Source: Bacteroidales bacterium
GTDB lineage: Bacteria; Bacteroidota; Bacteroidia; Bacteroidales; F082
Reading direction: 5' to 3'
DNA: 42,750 bases
Assembly (NCBI GenBank): GCA_030683155.1
Contig: JAUXMV010000030.1
Coordinates: 1 to 42,750 of the forward strand
In this document: positions 15,749 through 23,362 of the stretch, piece after piece
Layout: each line of letters begins with the position of its first letter
How positions within the stretch are numbered: the stretch's first letter is position 1
Notes under the pieces: model-generated
Database searches by the model: none
Told to the model about the DNA's origin: nothing
Seen by the model: the letters and a program-made list of their open reading frames with translations, nothing else
Program-made: the position numbers and the translations under genes

Positions 15749-17107
15749 ATGAGTAAGAATAAAAATAAGAATTATAAGTGGTATTTTATAATTGCTGCTT
15801 TGATAATTGTCATTATTGCAGGACTAATCTTTGCTAAAAATCGTAATCAGCACGCTGTAGAAGTCAGCGCTGAAATATCTGCACGCCGCAGTATCATTGA
15901 AACTGTTGCTTCGAATGGAAAAATTCAACCTGCTCAGGAAGTAAAAATAAGCCCTTATATTTCGGGAGAAGTTGTAGAACTGTTCGTTCGTGAAGGCGAT
16001 TTTGTGATTAAAGGTACCATGCTTGCCAAAATAGACCCAACTATTTATCAGTCAGGCTATGAGCAGGTTGAAGCATCAATGAACAGTGCGAAAGCCAATA
16101 TGGCAAACACTAGGGCGAGAGTTGCACAGGCTGAAGCGCAATACACCAGAGCGAAACTGGATCTCGACCGAAATGAGCAGCTTTTCAAGCAAGGCGTTAT
16201 TTCAATTGCTGATATTGAAAACATCAGAGCCTCTTACAAGGTCACAAGTGCTGAACTTGAAGCTGCAAAGGAAAGTTTAAGAGCGACACAGTTTCAGGTT
16301 CAAAACGCAGAAGCAAGTTTGAGAGAAGCGCGCGAAAATCTCCGCAGAACGAGTATTTATGCACCTTCTGATGGTACAGTGTCTAAACTTAATGTTGAAG
16401 TGGGTGAGCGTGTTACAGGAGCTTCACAGTTTTCTTCTGGTACTGAGATTATGCGGTTGGCAAATCTTAACAATATGGAAGTTAAAGTCGAAGTAAGCGA
16501 AAATGATATTCCACGTGTAAAGTTGAACGACACATGTCTGATTGAAGTGGATGCTTATCTTAACCGAAAATTCAAGGGCTATGTCACTGAAATATCGACT
16601 TCTGCCAACACTTTGGGTGTTTCAGTTGACCAGGTTACCAATTTTGACGTAAAAGTGATGATGATTAAAGAATCGTATGCAGACCTTATCAATGAAAGCA
16701 ATAATATTACATCACCTTTCCGACCCGGGATGTCAGCTACAGTTGACATACAGACCAAGCGTGTGGATGATATTTTGTCTGTTCCGATACAAGCAGTTAC
16801 AACACGCGACGACACGAGTTCTGTAAGATCTTCTGGCAGCAGGAATAAAGCTGAAAAAGAATCTGTTCCTGATCCAAAAGCAAAAATTAAGGAATATGTT
16901 TTTGTTGTGGATGGAGACAAGGCATCAATCCGCGAAGTTAAAACCGGAGTGCAGGATAATACCTACATTGAAATTCTGGAAGGCATCAATGAAGGTGACG
17001 AGATTATTACCGGACCTTATCGTGTGGTTTCAAAATCGCTTAGAAACGGAGATGTTATCAAAGTAGTTGATAAAAATCAGCTTTTTGATAAGGAAAAGAA
17101 AAAGTAG
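15749..17107 (+). CDS. HlyD/MacA-type periplasmic adaptor of an efflux pump
   Basis: A 452-residue membrane-fusion protein. One N-terminal membrane segment (about 11-29) is followed by the first biotinyl-lipoyl half (GKIQPAQEVKISPYISGEVV). A coiled-coil hairpin spans about 105-205 (many Ala, Glu and Arg). The second lipoyl half is RRTSIYAPSDGTVSKLNVEVGERV, followed by beta-barrel and membrane-proximal domains (EGINEGDEIITGPYRVV). It resembles MacA-like adaptors that work with MacB ABC transporters and TolC. The expected MacB/ABC genes do not follow; tsaB begins 2 bases after the stop. The inner-membrane partner must be elsewhere. A charged insertion rich in Ser, Lys and Glu lies at about residues 355-376. 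Confidence 0.9.
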   Translation: MSKNKNKNYKWYFIIAALIIVIIAGLIFAKNRNQHAVEVSAEISARRSIIETVASNGKIQPAQEVKISPYISGEVVELFVREGDFVIKGTMLAKIDPTIYQSGYEQVEASMNSAKANMANTRARVAQAEAQYTRAKLDLDRNEQLFKQGVISIADIENIRASYKVTSAELEAAKESLRATQFQVQNAEASLREARENLRRTSIYAPSDGTVSKLNVEVGERVTGASQFSSGTEIMRLANLNNMEVKVEVSENDIPRVKLNDTCLIEVDAYLNRKFKGYVTEISTSANTLGVSVDQVTNFDVKVMMIKESYADLINESNNITSPFRPGMSATVDIQTKRVDDILSVPIQAVTTRDDTSSVRSSGSRNKAEKESVPDPKAKIKEYVFVVDGDKASIREVKTGVQDNTYIEILEGINEGDEIITGPYRVVSKSLRNGDVIKVVDKNQLFDKEKKK

Positions 17108-17109
17108 GC

Positions 17110-17814
17110 ATGGCCAATATTCTATTAATTGAAACAGCGACACAGGTTTGTTCTGTTGCAATAGCTTCTGATGGAAATATTCTGTCAATTCGCGAAAGTC
17201 ATGATCAGCGGTCACATTCAGCGCTTATTACATCGTTTGTTGCTGAAGTATTGAATGATGCAAGTATTGAATTCAGTCAGATTGACGCAGTTGCTGTTAG
17301 CAAAGGGCCTGGCTCATACACAGGCTTACGGATTGGAGTTTCAACCGCAAAAGGTATTTGTTTTGCATTGGATAAGCCTCTTTTGGCTGTTGGTACACTT
17401 GAGTCAATGACAAAAGGATTTCTTGAAGCTTATAAGAATGAAATAACTGAGCATGATCTTCTTTGTCCGATGATAGATGCGCGAAGAATGGAAGTTTATA
17501 CAGCTCTTTTTGATGACGTTGGTAATATGATTCAGCCTACAGAAGCTAAAATTATTGACGAAGATTCATTCAATGATTTGCTAAATGCGCATAGAATTTG
17601 GCTTTTTGGCGATGGAGCACAAAAATGCAAAAGCTCTTTTTCCGATAAAAATAATGTTTTGATTGTTGAAGATTTCAATCCCTCGGCAGCGCATTTATCC
17701 CAATTGGCAGAAATACGTTTTCAATTGGGAGATGCTGAAGACTTAGCTTATTTTGAGCCATTTTATCTCAAGGAATTTATTGCAGGATTACCAAAAGTGA
17801 AAGGACTACATTAG
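17110..17814 (+). CDS. tsaB: tRNA threonylcarbamoyladenosine biosynthesis protein TsaB
   Basis: A 234-residue ASKHA-fold protein needed for t6A37 formation in tRNAs decoding ANN codons. It acts as a dimerisation partner of TsaD in the TsaBDE complex. The family signature is clear: ILLIETATQVCSVAIA at the N terminus, HSALI, and VSKGPGSYTGLRIGVSTAKG at about 63-82. The length fits the bacterial family. The start is 2 bases after the HlyD-type adaptor gene stop, so it is probably transcribed with that gene. The functional link, if any, is unclear. The catalytic partner tsaD is not in the window. Confidence 0.95.
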   Translation: MANILLIETATQVCSVAIASDGNILSIRESHDQRSHSALITSFVAEVLNDASIEFSQIDAVAVSKGPGSYTGLRIGVSTAKGICFALDKPLLAVGTLESMTKGFLEAYKNEITEHDLLCPMIDARRMEVYTALFDDVGNMIQPTEAKIIDEDSFNDLLNAHRIWLFGDGAQKCKSSFSDKNNVLIVEDFNPSAAHLSQLAEIRFQLGDAEDLAYFEPFYLKEFIAGLPKVKGLH

Positions 17815-18205
17815 TGCTCTTAGTAGCTGAATTATCATTATGATGAATTCTCTTTTATTTTTAAGAATTGATTATTTAATCAGTTGAACGCGACATTGTC
17901 ACAAACTAGCTATATTTGTAACACAATTTTTAGCTTTCAATCGAACTCTATACTTTTTAATAAACTTATTACTGAAATAGCAAACTCCCATTTCAAGGGT
18001 TTTGTTTCAATTTATTTGTATTAGCGCACATTTACTTTTTATAAGTTGAAAGTGTAATATAGCATGTAAATAATTGATTAACTGTCATTTAATTAGTTTC
18101 TGAAATAAAATATTTACTTTGAAATTAAATTATTTTAAAAAAATTATCAAATAATAATCAATTTCACGTAAAATGATATTATTTTTGTAAAAAAATGGGC
18201 ATACT
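17815..18205 (+). other. AT-rich intergenic region upstream of the H1-like gene
   Basis: 391 bases with no credible gene. It contains a perfect TAnnTTTG match TATATTTG at 17911-17918, whose surroundings hold ACAAA/TTTGT arms (17901-17905, 17914-17918), and a second perfect match TATTTTTG at 18180-18187. The part from 18060 to 18180 is extremely AT-rich with several A- and T-runs. Such DNA is often curved and could itself be bound by the downstream basic DNA-binding protein. Confidence 0.4.
18180..18187 (+). promoter_or_regulatory. -7 element (TATTTTTG) of the H1-like gene
   Basis: An exact TAnnTTTG match 18 bases before the ATG at 18206. Confidence 0.5.
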
Positions 18206-18982
18206 ATGAATTATTCCGAAAAACTTAATGAATTTGATATTCTAGATTTATTGAATGAATATCACTCCGAAATGCGCAAACTCAACCATAAAGTTGATTT
18301 TGTGAAAAGTAAAATCAGCGCTCTCGAAAATGAGCTTGACGCAATTAAGATGCGAAAAGATATGGAGAGAGCTGCAAAAAAAGCAGAGCAAACTATAGAT
18401 TTACAGGTGCCTGAAAAGGTTTTGACCGAAGATAAGAAAGAAAGCGCTGCCAAAGCCCTCAAAATAAAGTCAGAGCCCAAAAAAGAAGTCCAGAGGATTG
18501 AAGTTGCCAAACCGGTAGCCCCAATTAAAGAGAAAAGAAAACCAGGCCGCAAGCCACAACCACTTTCATTTTGGGATCAAATGATTTATGATTCTGTTGC
18601 TGAGTATGGTAAAGCCATGTTGAGTAAAGATATTTTTGATGCCTTAAAGAAAAAATCGCTTGCAAATGGCTCTTTTGAGTCTGATGACAAAACAAGGGTT
18701 AAATTGAACCAATGTCTAGTTAAAATGACTTCAAAAAGGACGGACTTAATTAAAGTTAATCATCCCGGACGTGGTTTTGCCTATGCAATACCAGAATGGC
18801 TAAGCGAATCCGGAGCCCTACCACCAGAAGTTGTGGCACCCTCTTCAAAATCACAGAAACCACCTAAAGCGATAAAAAAAGGTAAAGGGATTGTGAAAGC
18901 TGTAACTAAAGGAAAAAGGCCCAGAATAAAGAAGACTGTGCCAGAAAAAATTGCAACAACTTCACCACTGAAGCCAAAATAA
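18206..18982 (+). CDS. Basic DNA-binding protein: coiled coil, AT-hook-like motif, winged helix, Lys-rich tail
   Basis: 258 residues in four parts. Residues 8-64 form a predicted coiled coil (heptads through LLNEYHSEMRKLNHKV and VKSKISALENELDAI). Residues 65-110 are a charged linker. RKPGRKPQP (111-119) resembles an AT-hook. Residues 120-197 (SFWDQMIYDSVAEYGKAMLSKDIF... GRGFAYAIPEW) look like a winged helix of the HARE-HTH/HB1 type. The tail 215-258 is almost entirely Lys, Pro, Ala and Arg, like histone H1 tails. This points to a nucleoid-associated or gene-silencing protein that oligomerises through its N terminus. Family and role are inferred from layout only. It is a single gene between its own promoter and a strong terminator. 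Confidence 0.8.
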   Translation: MNYSEKLNEFDILDLLNEYHSEMRKLNHKVDFVKSKISALENELDAIKMRKDMERAAKKAEQTIDLQVPEKVLTEDKKESAAKALKIKSEPKKEVQRIEVAKPVAPIKEKRKPGRKPQPLSFWDQMIYDSVAEYGKAMLSKDIFDALKKKSLANGSFESDDKTRVKLNQCLVKMTSKRTDLIKVNHPGRGFAYAIPEWLSESGALPPEVVAPSSKSQKPPKAIKKGKGIVKAVTKGKRPRIKKTVPEKIATTSPLKPK

Positions 18983-19008
18983 TAGAGTTTTAGGCTACAA
19001 CCCAAAAC

Positions 19009-19056
19009 AAAAAACCGTGTCAGTGTTATTAGTACATTGACACGGTTTTTTGTTTA
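19009..19056. terminator. Bidirectional terminator
   Basis: Arms AAAAAACCGTGTCA (19009-19022) and TGACACGGTTTTTT (19038-19051) pair perfectly, and four more pairs (one G-T) extend the stem inward. Both strands end in a T-run. It serves the H1-like gene from the left and probably the convergent DUF1289 gene from the right. Confidence 0.85.
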
Positions 19057-19126
19057 AAAAGATTGATATATTATAGCAGTGCCAGGTTCTCAATCAATTA
19101 TAAATGCTGCTTCTCAAAGAGTTAAT

Positions 19127-19324
19127 TCAACCGAATCCATAGTAACTTCCGCCTTTTTCTTCACGACGTTTAATGATTTCTTCCAGTACCTTGGTTTTTC
19201 CTTCATCATTGAAGCTGTCCCAGTTAGCAACTTCTTCGGCAGTTCTGTAACAACCTATGCAAACATTTTCTTCATCATAGGTGCAAATCAACTGACAAGG
19301 GGATTTTATCTTCTTTTTAATCAT
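19127..19324 (-). CDS. DUF1289 family small cysteine protein
   Basis: A 65-residue protein with the DUF1289 pattern: SPCQLICTYDEENVCIGCYRT holds four cysteines (C10, C14, C22, C25), followed by AEEVANWDSF and a basic helix KVLEEIIKRREEK. The four cysteines could bind zinc or an iron-sulfur cluster; the function is unknown. The ATG at 19324 is the only ATG in the frame, and a perfect -7 element lies at 19370-19377, inside the longer TTG-started frame, which rules out that extension. It is separated from the propeller lipoprotein gene upstream by its own promoter. Confidence 0.85.
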   Translation of the reverse strand: MIKKKIKSPCQLICTYDEENVCIGCYRTAEEVANWDSFNDEGKTKVLEEIIKRREEKGGSYYGFG

Positions 19325-19369
19325 ATCTTCAAATGTAACATTAGCATTCAACGCTTTTAACAAGTTTTG

Positions 19370-19377
19370 CAAAAATA
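19370..19377 (-). promoter_or_regulatory. -7 element of the DUF1289 gene
   Basis: TATTTTTG on the minus strand, an exact consensus match 45 bases before the ATG at 19324. It fixes the start codon of the DUF1289 gene. Confidence 0.45.
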
Positions 19378-19394
19378 AGTTCAAAATCCAATGA

Positions 19395-20366
19395 TCAGTT
19401 TTTTCTTTTTAATACTGCAATTCCTTTGTTTTTCATTCCAAAATATACTTTGTCATCTTTATCAACAGCAATGCTTGTCACCCAGTTTTCAAGTAAACCA
19501 TTGTTTGTGCTGTATGATTTCCAGTTAGTTCCGTCAAATGATGAAGCGCCGAAAACTGTTCCAAACCACATGGTACCACTTTTATCTTCAGCAATAGCAT
19601 CAACTCTGCTGTAGATTAATCCATTTGACATTGAATAGTCAACAAAGTTATTTCCATCAAAAACACTTACGCCTGCCAGAGAACCGATCCAAAGGTTGTT
19701 TTTGCTGTCAACAAAAAGTGAAACGACAAATCCAGCCTGATTGTTTCCTGCCAGAAGTGTTTGCCATGTGTTGTTCAAGTAACGGGAAATGCCAAACTCA
19801 GTTCCAAACCATTTGTTATTTGTTTGATCTACTTTAACCGACCGAACAATATTATGAACGAGGGCGAGCCCCTGGTCTTTAAGAAAAACTTCCCACTGTT
19901 GCCCGTTATAATAACTTACTCCCTCTCCCGTAGCAAACCATGGGTTATTGTTTTGATCAACATCAACGTCATAAACATAGTTGTATCCTAGGCCATTTTG
20001 CGTGTTGAATGACTGCCATTGATTGTTATGAACGGAAGATACACCGAATGGTGTGGCAAACCAAACTTTGTTGTTGCGGTCAATGGCAAGTGCGTTCACC
20101 TGATGATGTATCAAGCCTTGAGGTGTATTAAAATTCGTCCAGTTTGCGCCATCAAATTTAGAAGCCCCAAATTCTGTTGCAATCCACAAGTTTTCTTCAC
20201 TGTCAAATGCAAGATCGTTTACATTGTTGTTTATCAAGCCATTTTTTGACGCATAATATTGCCATTCATCTGCAGGTGGAACAGGATTTTTCGACTTACA
20301 TGAAAATATTACAGCTGTCAGGCTTAAAAATGCAATCCAAACAGAGAAATGTCTAAGAGCGTTCAT
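19395..20366 (-). CDS. Seven-bladed propeller lipoprotein (two-component-regulator propeller repeats)
   Basis: A 323-residue lipoprotein: signal peptide MNALRHFSVWIAFLSL..., lipobox Cys in VIFSCKSKN, then seven repeats of about 41-43 residues. Each has the form V-x-x-(I/V)-x-x-D-x-x-(N/G)-x-x-W-(I/F)-(A/G)-T-x-x-G-(A/V)-S-x-(F/Y), for example ALAIDRNNKVWFATPFGVSS and AIAEDKSGTMWFGTVFGASS. Seven repeats make one closed propeller with nothing else attached. The same repeat makes up the sensor part of hybrid two-component systems that detect glycans, but here no kinase is present. It starts 10 bases after udk on the same strand. The in-frame ATG at 20384 overlaps the udk stop and is a less likely start. 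Confidence 0.88.
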   Translation of the reverse strand: MNALRHFSVWIAFLSLTAVIFSCKSKNPVPPADEWQYYASKNGLINNNVNDLAFDSEENLWIATEFGASKFDGANWTNFNTPQGLIHHQVNALAIDRNNKVWFATPFGVSSVHNNQWQSFNTQNGLGYNYVYDVDVDQNNNPWFATGEGVSYYNGQQWEVFLKDQGLALVHNIVRSVKVDQTNNKWFGTEFGISRYLNNTWQTLLAGNNQAGFVVSLFVDSKNNLWIGSLAGVSVFDGNNFVDYSMSNGLIYSRVDAIAEDKSGTMWFGTVFGASSFDGTNWKSYSTNNGLLENWVTSIAVDKDDKVYFGMKNKGIAVLKRKN

Positions 20367-20376
20367 AGGTGTTGTA

Positions 20377-20988
20377 TTAATCATTCAGATTCATTCTGAT
20401 TCTTGATGCTACGATGTCAATTGCAACTTGATTTGCTCCACCCTGCGGTATTATGATATCGGCGAAACGTTTTGTCGGGTCGATAAATTGCATGTGCATG
20501 GGTTTTACAAAAGTCTCATAATGCTTTAAGACTTCGTTAAACGAACGACCTCTTTCTTCAATATCTCGCTGAATAATTCTCATCAACCTGTCGTCACCAT
20601 CAGCATCTACATAAATTTTGATATCCATTCGTTTTCTTAATTCAGGATTAGTTAAAACAAGAATACCTTCAACAATAACCACTTTTGTAGGTTTAACAGG
20701 AATTGTATCTGTCGATCGGGCGCATGTAACATACGAATAGATTGGCATTTGAATGATCTCATCTTTTTTCAGTTGATCAATTTGTTTAATGAGCAAATCG
20801 AATTCTATTGATGAGGGATGGTCGAAATTGATCTTTTTTCTTTCTTCGGCAGAAAGATGCCCATTGTCTTTATAATACGAGTCTTGCGAAATCACAGATA
20901 CAGAGCTGTTTGGCAGTGCCCTGATAATCTTTTTGACTACAGTTGTTTTTCCTGAGCCTGAGCCTCCGGCTATACCAATAACAAGCAT
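20377..20988 (-). CDS. udk: Uridine kinase
   Basis: A 203-residue P-loop kinase phosphorylating uridine and cytidine to UMP and CMP in pyrimidine salvage. The Walker A motif is GIAGGSGSGKTTVVKKI (GGSGSGKTT at 8-16). SQDSYYKD, NFDHPSSIEFDLL and YSYVTCARSTDT are family signatures, as are VIVEGILVL and RLMRIIQRDIEERGRS (lid). The length is standard. It is first in a pair with the propeller lipoprotein gene. A perfect -7 element (TACATTTG, 21015-21022) lies 26 bases upstream. Confidence 0.96.
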   Translation of the reverse strand: MLVIGIAGGSGSGKTTVVKKIIRALPNSSVSVISQDSYYKDNGHLSAEERKKINFDHPSSIEFDLLIKQIDQLKKDEIIQMPIYSYVTCARSTDTIPVKPTKVVIVEGILVLTNPELRKRMDIKIYVDADGDDRLMRIIQRDIEERGRSFNEVLKHYETFVKPMHMQFIDPTKRFADIIIPQGGANQVAIDIVASRIRMNLND

Positions 20989-21014
20989 AAAGCGCGTTCT
21001 TTCTGTTTAGAAGC

Positions 21015-21022
21015 CAAATGTA
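21015..21022 (-). promoter_or_regulatory. udk -7 element (TACATTTG)
   Basis: An exact TAnnTTTG match on the minus strand, 26 bases before the udk ATG. Confidence 0.45.
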
Positions 21023-21111
21023 AAAAAAAATGGCTTTGGATAGGAATAATTATTTTTTTTAGAAAACTTCTTTGGCTTGTAGTGAGGGTTGTTTAGCTGG
21101 GTTTAATAAAA

Positions 21112-21159
21112 AACAAAAAGCTGCTGATAATCAATATATTAAATGAATATCAGCAGCTT
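21112..21159 (-). terminator. Terminator of the mmd operon
   Basis: Perfect 12-bp arms AAGCTGCTGATA (21118-21129) and TATCAGCAGCTT (21148-21159), followed on the minus strand by a T-rich run. It stands 16 bases past the mmdB stop, between the operon and udk. Confidence 0.8.
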
Positions 21160-21174
21160 AATGTATTTTTTATT

Positions 21175-22533
21175 TTAGAGCAAGAAACTCATCATAATAC
21201 CTGCAGCAACAGCAGAACCAATAACTCCTGCCACATTAGGCGCCATAGCATGCATCAACAAATGGTTTGTGCGATCACTCTTTAAACCCTCTAGCTGCAC
21301 AACACGCGCGCTGTCAGGTACTGCAGAAACCCCAGCTGCGCCAACCAATGGATTTATTTTGTTTTCTTTGCTTAAGAATAAATTCATGAATTTGGCAAAT
21401 AAAACACCTCCGGCCGTCGCAATCATAAATGATAAAGCTCCCAGAATGAAAATTAAGATTGAGTCGGGGGTAAGGAAGACATCTGCCTGTGTAGATGCGC
21501 CAACGGTGAGCCCGAGCAAAATTGTAACGATATCGATAAGAGAATTCCTTGCGGTATCAGCCAATCGTTTTGTAACTCCGCTTTCTTTCAGAATATTTCC
21601 GAAGAAAAGCATGCCTAGCAATGGAAGTGCACCCGGAGAGATAAATGTAGTTAAAATTAATCCCACAATAGGAAATAATATTTTTTCTAGTTTGCTCACA
21701 GAACGAGGTGGTTTCATTCGAATAAGACGCTCCCTTTTTGACGTTAACAAACGCATAATAGGAGGCTGAATTACCGGCACCAGCGCCATGTATGAATAGG
21801 CTGCGATGGCAATTGGTCCAATAAGGTTTTTGGTTTCATAGCCATGCACCATTCCGCCATTTGCAAGTTTGGAAGAAAGGAAAATAGCAGTTGGGCCGTC
21901 GGCGCCGCCAATAATGCCAATAGCACCTGCTTCGGGCATGTTAAATCCAACATAGAGCGCACCGAGGAATGTCAAAAATATACCAACCTGAGCAGCTGCG
22001 CCCAGAAGCATTAAGCGCGGATTGGAAATAAGCGAAGAAAAATCGGTCATTGCACCAATACCTAGAAATATCAGCGGAGGGTAGATGCCTTTTGTAACAC
22101 CATAATACAGATAGTTAAGTACACTGCCATCCTGATAAATACCAAGTTGAAGGTTAACGCCCCCATCTTGAAAAAAAGGAATATTGCCAATCACAACTCC
22201 CGTTCCAATGGGAATGAGTAGCAGTGGTTCATAATCATAGCGTATGGCCAAAAACATAAAAAACAAGCCAACAATGATCATCATAATATTACCTAAAGTT
22301 GCATTTCGAAATCCGGTAAAGGTTAAAAACTTTGTTAAACCTTCGAGGGATTTTTCGGCTGCAAATGCAAAAAATGGTACATCTGCATCCTGATTGCTTT
22401 TGGCAATATTTTGGGAGGAAATATTTTCGTTTCCAACTTTTTCGGCCATTCCAGGATTCGTGACGACGAGCAGATTAAGCAGGGTCAACAAAGCAAGGAT
22501 GCCAAATACGGTAAATGCCTTTTGTAAACCCAT
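21175..22533 (-). CDS. mmdB: Na+-translocating decarboxylase beta subunit (methylmalonyl-CoA type)
   Basis: A 452-residue membrane protein that decarboxylates carboxybiotin and exports Na+ across the cytoplasmic membrane. Family signatures include IPIGTGVVIGNIPF, YPPLIFLGIGAMTDFSSLISNPR, and IGGADGPTAIFLSSKLA with the Na+-linked Asp (D212). Others are ISPGALPLLGMLFFGN and the end PNVAGVIGSAVAAG. An extra N-terminal hydrophobic segment (about 5-25) precedes the usual start of the family. It is last in mce-mmdA-mmdD-mmdC-mmdB, 3 bases after mmdC. The oxaloacetate and glutaconyl-CoA enzymes have near-identical beta subunits; the methylmalonyl-CoA assignment rests on the epimerase gene in the operon. 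Confidence 0.92.
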   Translation of the reverse strand: MGLQKAFTVFGILALLTLLNLLVVTNPGMAEKVGNENISSQNIAKSNQDADVPFFAFAAEKSLEGLTKFLTFTGFRNATLGNIMMIIVGLFFMFLAIRYDYEPLLLIPIGTGVVIGNIPFFQDGGVNLQLGIYQDGSVLNYLYYGVTKGIYPPLIFLGIGAMTDFSSLISNPRLMLLGAAAQVGIFLTFLGALYVGFNMPEAGAIGIIGGADGPTAIFLSSKLANGGMVHGYETKNLIGPIAIAAYSYMALVPVIQPPIMRLLTSKRERLIRMKPPRSVSKLEKILFPIVGLILTTFISPGALPLLGMLFFGNILKESGVTKRLADTARNSLIDIVTILLGLTVGASTQADVFLTPDSILIFILGALSFMIATAGGVLFAKFMNLFLSKENKINPLVGAAGVSAVPDSARVVQLEGLKSDRTNHLLMHAMAPNVAGVIGSAVAAGIMMSFLL

Positions 22534-22536
22534 CTT

Positions 22537-22971
22537 TTATTCCATTTCGATTAACAAATCACCTTGCGAAACGCTATCTCCAACGTTTATTTTGATGCTT
22601 TTAACGATACCATCTTTTTCAGCAATCAGATTGTTTTCCATTTTCATGGCTTCATAGATAATAAGTTTATCACCACGCTTAACCTTATCGCCGGGCTTCA
22701 CAAAAATCTGCATAATATTACCTGGAAGTGGGGCTGTTATTTGTGAAAGCACTGATTTTTCAGCGGAAGTCATTTTTACTTCAGAAGCTGATATATTGCT
22801 GTTTGGCATGGCTGATCGAACGAGAATCGGTGTTTTCGATTCAATCCTTTTGCGCTCAATTTCTATGCAATACATCGTTCCGTTTACTTCTATTTCTGCT
22901 TGATTGCCTTCAAGCTTGAGGATATCAACTTCGTAATTGTTACCTCTTATATTAAATTTGAAATTTCTCAT
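22537..22971 (-). CDS. mmdC: Biotin carboxyl carrier subunit of the Na+-translocating decarboxylase
   Basis: A 144-residue biotin carrier (gamma subunit). The C-terminal biotinyl domain (about 75-144) carries the biotinylation site YEAMKMENN, with the acceptor Lys at about residue 110, and the usual APLPGNIMQIFVKPGDKVKRG before it. The N-terminal part (MRNFKFNIRGNNYEVDIL...) is a small beta domain, and the linker is rich in Ser and Lys rather than the Pro/Ala linker of many homologues. It carries CO2 from the carboxyltransferase (MmdA) to MmdB. Gaps to its neighbours are 3 and 12 bases. Confidence 0.92.
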   Translation of the reverse strand: MRNFKFNIRGNNYEVDILKLEGNQAEIEVNGTMYCIEIERKRIESKTPILVRSAMPNSNISASEVKMTSAEKSVLSQITAPLPGNIMQIFVKPGDKVKRGDKLIIYEAMKMENNLIAEKDGIVKSIKINVGDSVSQGDLLIEME

Positions 22972-22983
22972 TTTAACTATTAA

Positions 22984-23352
22984 TTATCGGTTAAGGCCTC
23001 TCAATCCGTATATTTTTGAACTCCATGGAGAATAAACCCGCGATACCTTTTTAATGGTGATAACGTTGCTTTCCTCATCATGCAATTCGGTTACCATATA
23101 TAAGGCCATGCTGATTGCTGCAGTAACTTCTCCGGGAATGGAAAAATCTTTGGTTGGGTCAGTATGACTTAATTTTCCTTGTCTGCGGAGCATTATTTTT
23201 GTTCTCAAGTTGATTAACTTCGAAAGATTATCGAAAAAATAATAGAGCAAAACCAAAGCAACAAACACAATCAGGTATCCTACCACAGAAACCACTATGC
23301 CTTCAATCAAAGTGGTCTCCGGAACAACCGTAAACTCTGTCAGTAGTATCAT
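22984..23352 (-). CDS. mmdD: OadG-like small membrane subunit of the decarboxylase
   Basis: A 122-residue protein with one membrane segment (GIVVSVVGYLIVFVALVLLYYFF, about residues 19-41) and a charged C-terminal cytoplasmic part. This matches the OadG/MmdD delta subunit that holds the carboxyltransferase to the membrane subunit. The second half contains IPGEVTAAISMALYMV, seen in Bacteroidota versions. The sequence is poorly conserved in the family, so the position between mmdA and mmdC, 10-12 bases from each, is the main evidence. Confidence 0.85.
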   Translation of the reverse strand: MILLTEFTVVPETTLIEGIVVSVVGYLIVFVALVLLYYFFDNLSKLINLRTKIMLRRQGKLSHTDPTKDFSIPGEVTAAISMALYMVTELHDEESNVITIKKVSRVYSPWSSKIYGLRGLNR

Positions 23353-23362
23353 ATTATTATTT

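Noticed and set aside
19395-20366. Hybrid two-component sensor
   Set aside because: The propeller repeats match those of hybrid sensors, but the protein ends after the seventh blade and has no kinase, response regulator or membrane segment beyond the lipoprotein signal.
21269-21769. Open frame of 166 codons on the plus strand across mmdB
   Set aside because: Antisense to a conserved membrane subunit with intact family motifs; the composition reflects the complementary codons.
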